A DNA stretch of 64,000 bases, from NCBI RefSeq assembly GCF_003323735.1, contig NZ_QOIM01000020.1, forward strand, positions 62,001-126,000, written 5' to 3'. Source of the DNA: Streptomyces reniochalinae (GTDB taxonomy: Bacteria > Actinomycetota > Actinomycetes > Streptomycetales > Streptomycetaceae). Every line of letters begins with the position of its first letter. The first letter of the stretch is position 1. The translations under genes and the position numbers were made by a program. The notes beneath the pieces are model-generated. The model ran no database searches, was not told the DNA's origin, and saw only the letters and a list, made by a program, of their open reading frames with translations. Shown one piece after another: positions 24,640 through 32,929 of this stretch.

Positions 24640-24877
24640 CTCTACCGGAGTTCAGTGACACCGACCCGCCAGCTCGCCTCGCGGCAAGTGGGCGCTCGAA
24701 GCGCCTATGGTTGGGCCCGGGGGCATGGATCGGGCCGGTGCCAACTCCAGGCTAACAAACCACCCCGGACTCGCACTTCCCCTCGGCCGGCCCTCCTTGA
24801 ACGGACGGCTCCACCCGCAGGTCGCCCCCGTCAGCCCGCCCCTCGGCCCGACCGCCGCTCCGCCACTCGGCCCGCTC
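24640..24877. other. Intergenic spacer, nothing recognised
   Basis: About 240 bp between the cold-shock terminator and the stop of the helicase gene. It has several aactccag / gctaaca AT-richer patches but no recognisable gene or repeat. Confidence 0.5.
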
Positions 24878-27316
24878 TCAGTCGGCCCGCAACAGGTCGG
24901 GGGCCGCCGTCTCGTCGGGGAGGTCCGCTGCCGTGCTGAGGACCTCCAGACGCTGGGTGGCGCGGGTGAGGGCGACGTACAGCGTCCGCAGCCCGGCGGG
25001 CGACTCGTCGGCGATCTGGGCCGGGGAGACGACGAGCGAGGCGTCGTACTCCAGCCCCTTCGCCTCCAGGCTGCCGAGCGCGACGACCCGCTCCCCCAGC
25101 CCCGCGAGCCACTCGCGGGCCTCCTGGCGCCTGGCCATGGCGACGACGACGCCGACGGTGCCCTCCACCTCGTCCAGCAGCCGCGCGGCGGCGTCGCGGA
25201 CGGAGGCGCCGAGGTCGTCGCCCGCCACGGAGAACCCGGGTTCGACACCCGTGGAGCGTACGGCGCGCGGCGGCGCGGTCCCCGGCATGGCCAGGGCGAG
25301 CACCCGGTCGGCGAGGACGGCCAGCTCCGCCGGGTTGCGGTAGTTGACGGTGAGCTCGAAGCGGCGTCTGGGCCGCTTGCCGAGGGCTTCGTCGCGGGCG
25401 GCGGCGGACTCGTCGGGGTCGGTCCAGGAGGACTGGGCGGGGTCGCCGACGATCGTCCAGGTGGCGTGGCGGCCGCGCCGCGCGACCATGCGCCACTGCA
25501 TGGGGGTGAGGTCCTGGGCCTCGTCGACGATGACGTGCGCGTACTCGGTACGTTCCTGGGCGCCGCCGCCCCCGCCCTGGTAGCCCCAGGCGCGCTCGCG
25601 CCGCGCGCCGGCGTCGCGGTCGGCCGCGGTGGTCAGCTCCTCCAGGCCGGTGAGCTGGTCGAGGGGGTCGACCTCGCGTTTCCTGGGGCGGGCCGGGGCG
25701 CCCAGGAGGGTGCGCAGTTCGTCGAGGAGTGCGATGTCGTGGACGGACAGTTCGCCCTCGCCGAGGGGGGTGAGCCGGGCGGCGAGCGCACGGGCGAGGG
25801 TGCGGACCTCGGCGGGCCGCAGCACGCGCCGGGCCCAGCGGGCGAGCCGGCCCTCGTCGGCCATGGCGCCGAGGACCTGGCGCGGCGTCACCTCCGGCCA
25901 CCAGGCGTCGAGGAAGGCGGTGAAGTCGTCCTCGCCCGTGATGTCCTCGTCGAAGCCCGCCCGTACCTCGGCCGCCAGTTCGGGGTCGTCGTGTCTGCGG
26001 CGGGCACCGGACTTGTCCCAGACCGCGTCGAGCAGGAGTTTGCGGGCGCGGGGGCGCATCAGGTTCACGGGCGCCGTGCCGCCCAGGACCTGCCCGCGTA
26101 CGGCGGCGAGCTCGGTGGCGTCGAGTTCGACGCGCGCCCCGAACGCGACCACGCGCAGCCGCTCGGGCACGGGGGCGCGCAGGCCCAGATCGAGCGCTCC
26201 GCGTGCGGCTTTGCGCAGCACCTTCACCATGCGCGCCGAGCCCTTGACGCGGGCGACGCGCTGTTCGTCGTACGTGGTGGCCGTGGCGCCCGCCGTCTCC
26301 TCGGCGAGGGAGCCCAGCGCGCGGATGGCGACCTGGCCCTCCTCCCCGAGGGAGGGCAGGACGCCTTCGGTGTAGGAGACGAGGAGCGGGGTGGGCGAGA
26401 CGATGAGGATGCCCCCGGCGTAGCGGCGCCTGTCCTGGTAGAGCAGGTAGGCGGCGCGGTGCAGGGCGACGGCGGTCTTGCCGGTGCCCGGGCCCCCCTC
26501 GACCTCGGTGACGGAGGCGGCGGGCGCGCGGATCACCTCGTCCTGCTCCGCCTGGATGGAGGCGACGATGTCGCGCATGGTGTGGCCGCGCGCCTGGCCG
26601 AGGGCGGCCATGAGGGCGCCGTCGCCGACCACGGCCAGCGCCTCCCCGTCGAGCCGTGCCGTGATCTCGGGGCGCAGCAGGTCGTCCTCGACGCTGTGCA
26701 CGCGGCGGCCCTTGCTGCGGATGACGCGGCGGCGTACGACGCGGCCGGGAGCGACGGGTGTCGCGCGGTAGAAGGGGGCGGCGGCGGGGGCGCGCCAGTC
26801 GATGACCAGGGGCGTGTAGTCGGCGTCGAGAACGCCGAGACGGCCGATGTGCAGGGTCTCCGCGATGTCCGCGATCTTGACCGTGCCGGCCGCGCCGTCG
26901 CCGCCCCCGGCCGCGCCGTCACCGGCCGCGCCGTCGTCGGTGGCGCCGTCGTCGGTGGCACCGTCGTCGGCGGCCTCGCGGACGGCGCCGTCGGCGGGCT
27001 CCACGGAGGTGTAGGCCCCGTCGGGACCGCGTTCGCCGGTCTTGCCTTCGAGCAGGTCGATACGGCCGAAGAGGAAGTCCTCGAACTCGCTGTTGAGGCG
27101 GTTGAGGTGGATGCCGGCGCGGAAGACCTGCGCGTCACGCTCGGCCAGGGCGCCCGGCGTGCCGACCTGGCCCCGTTTGGCGGCGTCGTCCATGAGGAAC
27201 TCCGCCTCGTGGATCTTCTCCTCCAGCCGCCGGTAGACCCGGTCGAGATGGCTCTGCTCCGCGCGGATCTCGCGGTCGCGGACGCTCTCCGGCTCCGCTC
27301 TGTGCTGCGCGTTCAA
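24878..27316 (-). CDS. HelD-type UvrD/Rep-like ATPase (RNA polymerase recycling)
   Basis: About 812 residues. The N-terminal 100 residues are a charged coiled coil (EIRAEQSHLDRVYRRLEEKIHEAEFL). Walker A is in EVEGGPGTGKTAVALHRAAYLL, Walker B is HVIVDEAQDLTPMQW, and motif VI is in YVALTRATQRLEVL. This is the HelD architecture, in which two protruding arms pry nucleic acid from stalled RNA polymerase; the Streptomyces HelR variant also protects from rifampicin. An Ala/Asp/Gly-rich segment of about 40 residues (GATDDGATDDGAAGDGAAGGG) is inserted near residue 120. The best start is TTG 27316 with AGGGGG upstream. Confidence 0.9.
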   Translation of the reverse strand: MNAQHRAEPESVRDREIRAEQSHLDRVYRRLEEKIHEAEFLMDDAAKRGQVGTPGALAERDAQVFRAGIHLNRLNSEFEDFLFGRIDLLEGKTGERGPDGAYTSVEPADGAVREAADDGATDDGATDDGAAGDGAAGGGDGAAGTVKIADIAETLHIGRLGVLDADYTPLVIDWRAPAAAPFYRATPVAPGRVVRRRVIRSKGRRVHSVEDDLLRPEITARLDGEALAVVGDGALMAALGQARGHTMRDIVASIQAEQDEVIRAPAASVTEVEGGPGTGKTAVALHRAAYLLYQDRRRYAGGILIVSPTPLLVSYTEGVLPSLGEEGQVAIRALGSLAEETAGATATTYDEQRVARVKGSARMVKVLRKAARGALDLGLRAPVPERLRVVAFGARVELDATELAAVRGQVLGGTAPVNLMRPRARKLLLDAVWDKSGARRRHDDPELAAEVRAGFDEDITGEDDFTAFLDAWWPEVTPRQVLGAMADEGRLARWARRVLRPAEVRTLARALAARLTPLGEGELSVHDIALLDELRTLLGAPARPRKREVDPLDQLTGLEELTTAADRDAGARRERAWGYQGGGGGAQERTEYAHVIVDEAQDLTPMQWRMVARRGRHATWTIVGDPAQSSWTDPDESAAARDEALGKRPRRRFELTVNYRNPAELAVLADRVLALAMPGTAPPRAVRSTGVEPGFSVAGDDLGASVRDAAARLLDEVEGTVGVVVAMARRQEAREWLAGLGERVVALGSLEAKGLEYDASLVVSPAQIADESPAGLRTLYVALTRATQRLEVLSTAADLPDETAAPDLLRAD

Positions 27317-27390
27317 CGCGGCGGCCCCCTTCTGCTCTCCCTAGGGCAGCCGTCAACCGTACGCGATTCCGCCCCGCCGGGCGGCCCCTG

Positions 27391-27630
27391 TCACCTGGCC
27401 CCGTGCGTCAGCGGGTGGCCCCGCAGGCGCACGCCGTGGTGGCGGCGCAGCCGGCGGGTCTCCAGCAGGCCGAGGGCCGTCAGGGTCACCGGCGCGCCGA
27501 GGATGAAGACGACCCCGAGTTGCAGGCCGAGCCCGTGACCGCCCGGGCCGGGCCCGTGGCCGTACGCGCCCGGGCCGGGCCGGTGGCCCCTGGGGACCCT
27601 GCCATTGCCGTAACCACCGTGACCGGTCAC
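27391..27630 (-). CDS. Small Gly/Pro-rich single-pass membrane protein
   Basis: About 79 residues from GTG 27630 with a G-run upstream. Residues 1-35 are Gly/His/Pro-rich (GHGGYGNGRVPRGHRPGPGAYGHGPGPGGHG). A single hydrophobic helix follows, LGLQLGVVFILGAPVTLTALGLL, and then a basic tail, ETRRLRRHHGVRLRGH. No family is known. It lies between the SDR gene and the helicase on the same strand. Confidence 0.5.
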   Translation of the reverse strand: MTGHGGYGNGRVPRGHRPGPGAYGHGPGPGGHGLGLQLGVVFILGAPVTLTALGLLETRRLRRHHGVRLRGHPLTHGAR

Positions 27631-27695
27631 GTAGTTCGCCCCCCGTTCGGCTGCTCCATGATCGGCAGGTGAGTCCAGGCCCTGACAGGGCACGC

Positions 27696-28439
27696 CTACA
27701 GCTGGGAGCCGCCGCCGTCGACGACCAGCTCGGCGCCCGTGGTGTAGGTGGCGTCGAAGGCGAGGAACACCACCGCCCTGGCGACCTCGGCCGGTGTCCC
27801 CATGCGCCGCATCGGGTTGTCCGCGGCCATCCCCGCCTTGGTCTGCTCGGCGGCGTCCTTCGGCATCGACTTCTCCAGGATCCCGGAGTCGATGGGGCCG
27901 GGGCTGACCGCGTTGACCCGGATGCCGTGCGGCAGGAGTTCCCGGGCCAGAGAGCGGGCCATCGAACGCAGCGCCGCCTTACCGGCCGCGTAGGCGCTGA
28001 GCATGGGAAGGCCCAGGGCGTTGGCGACCGAGGTGGTCACCACCACGCCACTGCCCGCGGCCAGCAGCGGAACGAACTTCTGCACCGTGAAGTACGGACC
28101 CTTGGCGTTGATGGTCATGAGCTCGTCGAAGAGTTCCTCGCTCGTCTCCCCGAACGGCGCGAACCCGTTGACGCCGGCGTTGGCGAACAGGGCGTCGACC
28201 GTGCCGAACTCGGTCTTCACCCGGTCGGCCAGCGCATCGGTATCGGACAGCGACCCGGCGTCGCTGACCACCGTGATCGCCTGCGGGCCGAGCTGTTCGC
28301 CTGCGGCGTCGAGCCGGGCCCGGTCACGCCCGGTGACGAGCACCCGCGCCCCCTCGTCCACGAGCGACTGCGCCGTGGCCAGCCCGAACCCGCTGCTGCC
28401 GCCGGTGATCACGGCCTTCTTCCCCTCGAACCTGCCCAT
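27696..28439 (-). CDS. SDR family oxidoreductase
   Basis: 247 residues. Cofactor motif ITGGSSGFGLA lies near residue 11, NAG is in LFANAGVNGF, the catalytic Ser is in VVTTSVANA, and Tyr-x-x-x-Lys is in SAYAAGKAALRS. The C-terminal GAELVVDGGGSQL is typical. AAGGAG lies 10 nt before ATG 28439. It is divergent from a LysR regulator, the classic arrangement for regulator and target. The substrate is unknown. Confidence 0.93.
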   Translation of the reverse strand: MGRFEGKKAVITGGSSGFGLATAQSLVDEGARVLVTGRDRARLDAAGEQLGPQAITVVSDAGSLSDTDALADRVKTEFGTVDALFANAGVNGFAPFGETSEELFDELMTINAKGPYFTVQKFVPLLAAGSGVVVTTSVANALGLPMLSAYAAGKAALRSMARSLARELLPHGIRVNAVSPGPIDSGILEKSMPKDAAEQTKAGMAADNPMRRMGTPAEVARAVVFLAFDATYTTGAELVVDGGGSQL

Positions 28440-28592
28440 GGCAGACACACTCCTTCAACAGAGACTGGTGGTTTCCCTCCGGCGGGCCGCCCCGGCCGGA
28501 CATCCACGAGTCAACAGCCGCCGGACCAGGGCGGTCCAAGACCTGTTCCGCACCCCGTCATGCAGCAACCGCATGACGGATAGGGTGTCGGT

Positions 28593-29519
28593 GTGCCAGA
28601 CAGCGCCCCGCCTTCGTCAGCGCCACCTCCCGGCCCGGACCTCGATCTGCGGCTCGTGCGGTACTTCACGGTCGTCGCCGAGCACCTCAACTTCGCCCGG
28701 GCGGCCGCGGCGCTGCACGTCGCCCAGCCTTCGCTGAGCCGCCAGATCCAGCGGCTGGAGGACGCCCTCGGGGTGCGCTTGCTGGAGCGCACTCCCCAGG
28801 GCAGCACGCTGACCGCGGCCGGAGCGGCCTTCCTTCCGCAGGCACAGGCGCTGCTGCACAACGCCCGGCACGCGGTGACCACCGCCCGCGACGCCGCGCC
28901 GCCGCGCACGATCACCGTCGGATACGTCGAGGACCTCGTCATCACCCTCGCGGTGCGGGGCCTGCGGCGCCGCTTCCCCACCGCGCACGTGCGCACCCGC
29001 CACCTGGACTGGGACGAGGCCCGCGCCCTGCCCGACGGCCGGGTCGACGCCCTCGTCCTGCGCACCCCCTTGCCGATCCCGGCCGACGGCCTGGAGGTGA
29101 CGGTCCTCTACGACGAACCCCGCGCGCTTCTCGTGCCGGCCGACCACCGGCTCGCCGGCGAGAAGTCCCTCACCTCGGCCGACTTCGCCGACGAGCCCCT
29201 CGTGGCCTGCGCCGGCATGGCCGCGGTGTGGACCGGCTTCTGGCGGCTCGACCCGCGCTCGGACGGCAGCCCGGCTCCCCTCGGTCCGCTGCTCGTCGAC
29301 ACCTTCGAGGACAAACTCGAGGTCGTCGCCGACGGCCGGGCCGTCGCCCTGGTGCCGGCCGGGGACCGACGCTGCTTTCTCCGCGACGACCTGGTCACGG
29401 TGCCCGTCGAGGACATCGAACCCTGCCAGGTGGTCGTCGCCACCCGCCACGCGGACCCCCATCCGCTCCTCGGCCCCTTCCGTGCCTGCGCGAGGGAGTA
29501 CCTCGTCCGCGGGGCCTGA
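28593..29519 (+). CDS. LysR family transcriptional regulator
   Basis: 308 residues from GTG 28593. The helix-turn-helix is LNFARAAAALHVAQPSLSRQIQRLEDALGVRLLERT near residues 28-63. It is followed by the periplasmic-binding-like effector domain (ITVGYVEDLVITLAV, VTVLYDEPRALLVPADHRLA). It is divergent from the SDR gene at 27696 with 153 bp between them, and most likely controls it. Confidence 0.93.
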   Translation: MPDSAPPSSAPPPGPDLDLRLVRYFTVVAEHLNFARAAAALHVAQPSLSRQIQRLEDALGVRLLERTPQGSTLTAAGAAFLPQAQALLHNARHAVTTARDAAPPRTITVGYVEDLVITLAVRGLRRRFPTAHVRTRHLDWDEARALPDGRVDALVLRTPLPIPADGLEVTVLYDEPRALLVPADHRLAGEKSLTSADFADEPLVACAGMAAVWTGFWRLDPRSDGSPAPLGPLLVDTFEDKLEVVADGRAVALVPAGDRRCFLRDDLVTVPVEDIEPCQVVVATRHADPHPLLGPFRACAREYLVRGA

Positions 29520-29538
29520 TGCGCGGCGAGTCTCGCCG

Positions 29539-29961
29539 TCACCTGTCACCGGGCGGGGAGCAGCCGGCGAACTCCGCCCACACCACCTTTCCCGGGTCCC
29601 GCTCCCCCACCCCCCACTTGTCCGCCAGCGTCTCGACGAGGAGCAGGCCCCGGCCCGACTCGGCGTCGTCGTCCGGGCACCCGACACGGGGCGCGCCGTC
29701 GCCGCTGTCGTGCACCTCCAGGCGGAGCAGGCCGTCATGATCCAGCCAGATCATGACGCGGAATCCCCGTCCGGGCGGTACGCCGTGCAGCAGCGCGTTC
29801 GTCGCGATCTCGCTGACGCAGACGAGTACGTCGTCGCGCCGCTCGCCCACACCCCAGGCGGTGAGCGCCTCCCGTACAAATGCGCGAGAACGGGGAATGG
29901 AACGGCGCTCCCTGCGGTAGAAGTGCTCACGGAAATGGGGCAGATGAGTTTCCCGGTTCAT
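29539..29961 (-). CDS. Anti-sigma regulatory factor-like ATP-binding protein (HATPase_c)
   Basis: About 140 residues. N-box CVSEIATNALLHG and G-boxes DSGDGAP and GRGLLLVETLADKWG mark a GHKL ATPase of the SpoIIAB/RsbW kind common in Streptomyces. Such proteins bind sigma factors or act as developmental switches. The gene is divergent from the XRE regulator at 30067, with a perfect palindrome between them. ATG 29961 was taken as the start, since the extra upstream frame to 30036 reads into the palindrome. Confidence 0.88.
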   Translation of the reverse strand: MNRETHLPHFREHFYRRERRSIPRSRAFVREALTAWGVGERRDDVLVCVSEIATNALLHGVPPGRGFRVMIWLDHDGLLRLEVHDSGDGAPRVGCPDDDAESGRGLLLVETLADKWGVGERDPGKVVWAEFAGCSPPGDR

Positions 29962-30004
29962 GAGAGAACCGTCGCGATCTGTGGATACGCTCACCAGGGA
30001 GGGA

Positions 30005-30029
30005 GGTCGTACAGCTTGGCTGTACGACC
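30005..30029. promoter_or_regulatory. Perfect 11-bp palindrome between ATPase and XRE genes
   Basis: ggtcgtacagc and gctgtacgacc are exact inverse complements around ttg. It sits 38-62 bp upstream of the XRE start and 44-68 bp upstream of the ATPase start, so a regulator bound here could control both promoters. Confidence 0.75.
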
Positions 30030-30066
30030 CCGACAAAACTCAACCGGGCGTGGGTTGGGGAGAGAC

Positions 30067-30894
30067 ATGGCTATGCCACAGAAGAAGCGTCAGAAGAATG
30101 CCTCCGCCATGAAGATGGTCGGCCAGCTGCTGGCCAACTACCGCCGCGTGGCGGGCTTCACGCAGTGCGGTCTCGCCAAACAGGCGTGTGTCGACGAGGA
30201 GACCATCGCCTCCATCGAACAGGGCCGACGCCCCCTCAAGAGCGACCTCGCGGAACTGCTGGACGAGATCCTCGGAACGAAGAACTCGCTGGCTATCGCC
30301 GTCGCCAACCTCCCCGAGATGGACAAGTATCCGCTGTGGGCGGAGGAGTTCATCGATCGGGAGCGCGAAGCGATCGTCATCTGCTCGTTCGAGAGCATGC
30401 TCGTCCCAGGCCTCCTTCAGACCGAGGACTATGCGCACTACGTCCTCAAGAACCGGGTCCCCCGGTTCACGGACGACGAGATCGCTGAAAAAGTTGCGGC
30501 TCGTTTGGAGCGGCAGAGCATCTTGCATCGCAAGCGCCGCCCGAGTACCAGCTTCGTACTCAACGAAGGCGTCGTCTGCGGAAGACTCGGTGGCGACCAA
30601 GTGTGGCGGGCACAGATGCAGCACCTCCGCGAGTGGGCTGATGTACTCGACTGCTCCCTGCAAATCATGCCCTTCACGCGTCGGATGCACGCTGCGCTCG
30701 ACGGTCCCTTTGTACTGCTGGAGACACCTGACCACGAACAACTGGCATATATGGAGACGCAACTCGGAAGTCAACTCGTCTCGGACGCCGGCGACATCAG
30801 CCGTCTCGCGCAGAAGTATGCAATGCTGCGCACGCAGGCCTACACCCAAGAGGAGACAAAGGCCCTGCTGGATCGGCTGCTAGGAGAATCGTGA
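30067..30894 (+). CDS. XRE family regulator with DUF5753 (WhiJ-like)
   Basis: 275 residues. Residues 15-75 are an XRE helix-turn-helix (MVGQLLANYRRVAGFTQCGLAKQACVDEETIASIEQGRRP). The remainder is the DUF5753 domain: VICSFESMLVPGLLQTEDYAHYVL, ARLERQSILHRKRRPSTSFVLNEGVV and FVLLETPDHEQLAYMETQLGS. This family includes WhiJ-type regulators of aerial development. Its stop overlaps the next gene start. The codon use (more A/T-ending codons than neighbours) hints at transfer. Confidence 0.93.
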   Translation: MAMPQKKRQKNASAMKMVGQLLANYRRVAGFTQCGLAKQACVDEETIASIEQGRRPLKSDLAELLDEILGTKNSLAIAVANLPEMDKYPLWAEEFIDREREAIVICSFESMLVPGLLQTEDYAHYVLKNRVPRFTDDEIAEKVAARLERQSILHRKRRPSTSFVLNEGVVCGRLGGDQVWRAQMQHLREWADVLDCSLQIMPFTRRMHAALDGPFVLLETPDHEQLAYMETQLGSQLVSDAGDISRLAQKYAMLRTQAYTQEETKALLDRLLGES

Positions 30895-31163
30895 TGAGTG
30901 CAAAGACCGTCCCAGGCCCGCACAACCTCGCGTGGTTCAAGTCAAGCTACAGCGGGACAGAAGGCGGCAACTGCCTCGAAGTCGCCTACGACTGGCACAA
31001 GTCCAGCTACAGCAGCGACCAGGGCAGCGCGTGCCTGGAGGTCGCCAACTGCTCACACGCCGTGCATGTGCGGGACTCGAAGAATCCGGGCGGGCCCACC
31101 CTCACCCTCTCCCCCGCCGCCTGGGGGCGGTTCACCACCCACGCCACCACCACCCACCCCTGA
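30894..31163 (+). CDS. DUF397 protein with duplicated motif
   Basis: 89 residues. DUF397 proteins are small partners of WhiJ-type regulators. Here the signature occurs twice: WFKSSYSGTEGGNCLEVAY and WHKSSYSSDQGSACLEVAN, followed by the usual VRDSKNPGGPTLTLSPAAWGRF. The usual family member has one copy. AGGAG lies 7 nt before ATG 30894, which overlaps the XRE stop by one base (TGATG). A GTG at 30891 is an alternative start. Confidence 0.9.
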   Translation: MSAKTVPGPHNLAWFKSSYSGTEGGNCLEVAYDWHKSSYSSDQGSACLEVANCSHAVHVRDSKNPGGPTLTLSPAAWGRFTTHATTTHP

Positions 31164-31244
31164 CTCGTCACCCCCTTAGACAGTGACGGCGCCAAGGACG
31201 TCCGAACAGGAAGAAACCGGCACCGTCGCGCATACTCGGTGACC

Positions 31245-32126
31245 ATGGACCGCGCACCGACGGAACCTCCGCACTGGACCGGGACGGGCTCCCTGCTGCC
31301 GGGGCGGCTGCTGTACGCGGGCCCTTTCGGTACCGCGGCACTGCACGCGCACCACGCGGTGCAGGTTCTGGCCACCGCGCGGGAGCCGTTCCGGCTCCAG
31401 GACGCGTGCGGTCACCGTGTGGACGGGTGCGCCGCTGTCATCCCGGCCGACGCGCCGCACGCCGTGTCACGGGGCACGAGTGAGGGCGTGATGCTGCACC
31501 TCGCCCCCGAGGGCACGGTGGGCGGGGCGCTCGACGCGCTCCCCGCGGACCGGGGCTGCGCACACGAGTGGACCCGGACCGCGTACGCCCTGCCGTGCCT
31601 CGCCGCATACGCCGAGCGACATCCCGCCGGGGCACCCGGCGAGGCGTCCGCCGGGGTGCCGCCGCCCGGCGGACCCGCGCCCGCCCGGGTCGAGGAGCTG
31701 ACCGCCGCGCTGGACGCGCGCTTCGGTTCCGCCTCGTCCCGCACCCGGCACCCCGCCGTACGGTCCGCACTGCGTCTCCTTCCCGAACGCCTGCCCGGGA
31801 CAGTGAGGTTGGGCGAGGTGGCGCGCGCGGCCGGCCTGTCCGAGGGGCGCTTCGCGCACGTCTTCCGCGCGGAGGTCGGGCTCCCCTTCCGCGCGTACGT
31901 GCGATGGCTGCGCACTCAGCGCGCCGTCGAACTCATCGAAGGCGGCCGCTCGTTGTCCGACGCGGCCCACGAGGCGGGCTTCGCCGACGCCGCCCACTTC
32001 AGCCGCTCGTGCAAACGCCTCTTCGGCATGGCGCCCTCCGAGCCGGCGAGCGGCATCACCTGGGTGCCGGGCCCGCACGAGGGCCGCTGCGCACCGTCCC
32101 CCGCGGATGCCTCCGGCAGAAGCTGA
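31245..32126 (+). CDS. AraC family transcriptional regulator
   Basis: About 293 residues. The C-terminal domain holds two helix-turn-helices: RLGEVARAAGLSEGRFAHVFRAEVGLPFRAYVRWLRTQRAVELI and SLSDAAHEAGFADAAHFSRSCKRLFGMAPSE. The N-terminal half looks like a cupin-type sensor (LHAHHAVQVL, GCAAVIPADAPHAV). The DUF3703 gene follows 122 bp later on the same strand. ATG 31245 was chosen; no clear ribosome site precedes it. Confidence 0.92.
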   Translation: MDRAPTEPPHWTGTGSLLPGRLLYAGPFGTAALHAHHAVQVLATAREPFRLQDACGHRVDGCAAVIPADAPHAVSRGTSEGVMLHLAPEGTVGGALDALPADRGCAHEWTRTAYALPCLAAYAERHPAGAPGEASAGVPPPGGPAPARVEELTAALDARFGSASSRTRHPAVRSALRLLPERLPGTVRLGEVARAAGLSEGRFAHVFRAEVGLPFRAYVRWLRTQRAVELIEGGRSLSDAAHEAGFADAAHFSRSCKRLFGMAPSEPASGITWVPGPHEGRCAPSPADASGRS

Positions 32127-32248
32127 CGTCTCTCCCGTACGCGGCAGCGGGTTCACGCGGCAGCAGGTTCGTTCAAGCCCGCCGGGGCGCCGCGGCCCAG
32201 AGTGGAGGGGCAGCACGCAGCCCGCCACCGGAGGAAGGGGAAGCCGCG

Positions 32249-32620
32249 GTGCGAGGTCCGATGCCGACGTCCGTACGCGTGGCGTTCGAAGCCGAACTCC
32301 GGGCGGCGCACGAGGCGGGGCGCGGGGGCGACGCCGAGCGGATGTGGCCTCACTTGGAGCGGGCTCACATCCTGTCCCAGGACTGGGCGTGGCCGCACAC
32401 CCGGGCCCACTGGGAGATGTTCCGTCTCGCCGTGCGCTGCCGCGACCGGACGGAGGCGCTCGGACAGGTCGTCCGGCTCGTCGTGGCCGGCCCCGGCTCG
32501 CTGATGGGGCGCGCTCCGAAGGGCAACACGGGCCGCACGGGGGTCGGCCTGCACACTGTCCTGCCCCTGCCCGCCGACCTCGCCCGCATCCTGGACGAGG
32601 CGTCGGCGTCCGGACTCTGA
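32249..32620 (+). CDS. DUF3703 domain-containing protein
   Basis: About 123 residues. FEAELRAAHEAGRGGDAERMWPHLERAHILSQDWAWPHTRAHWEMFRLAVRCRDRTEALGQVVRLVVAGPGS is the DUF3703 signature. The function is unknown. GTG 32249 (MRGPMPTS) is preceded by GGAGGAAGGGG at a good distance, while ATG 32261 is 19 nt from it, so GTG was preferred. It may be controlled by the AraC regulator upstream. Confidence 0.88.
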   Translation: MRGPMPTSVRVAFEAELRAAHEAGRGGDAERMWPHLERAHILSQDWAWPHTRAHWEMFRLAVRCRDRTEALGQVVRLVVAGPGSLMGRAPKGNTGRTGVGLHTVLPLPADLARILDEASASGL

Positions 32621-32929
32621 CGGCTCTCGGAGTCCGCGCGCCCGGCCGGGAAGGTGAGGGAGACCTTCCCGGCCGGCCACAGCCCTCAGAAATTTTCCCG
32701 TTCCCGTGAACTTCACCCCGGGGCACGGCATCACAACTGATGCGCGCCCGGCGATCCCGTGGCGGCGCGCCTGATTGAACCGGTGACCCCGCGTTCCCGT
32801 GAAGCCAGTGCGAGCTTCGGCGGCAGCGTCCGGCTCCGCGCCCCCCACGGCCGGCGGAGCGAGCGCACGCGTCGCCGCCGCGCGCAGCACCCCCACCGAC
32901 GCCACACCGCAGATGCGGAGCACTCCCAG
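32621..32929. other. Intergenic region, no gene seen
   Basis: About 309 bp between DUF3703 and the carboxypeptidase gene. It has a cggccgggaaggt...accttcccggccg inverted repeat near 32642-32677, which could end the upstream transcript. The open frame entering the carboxypeptidase from 32759 reads as Arg-rich non-coding sequence. Confidence 0.5.

Noticed and set aside
24707..27538. 943-residue plus-strand frame opposite the helicase
   Set aside because: A typical antisense frame of a high-GC gene; no domain recognisable, whereas the minus-strand frame has complete helicase motifs.
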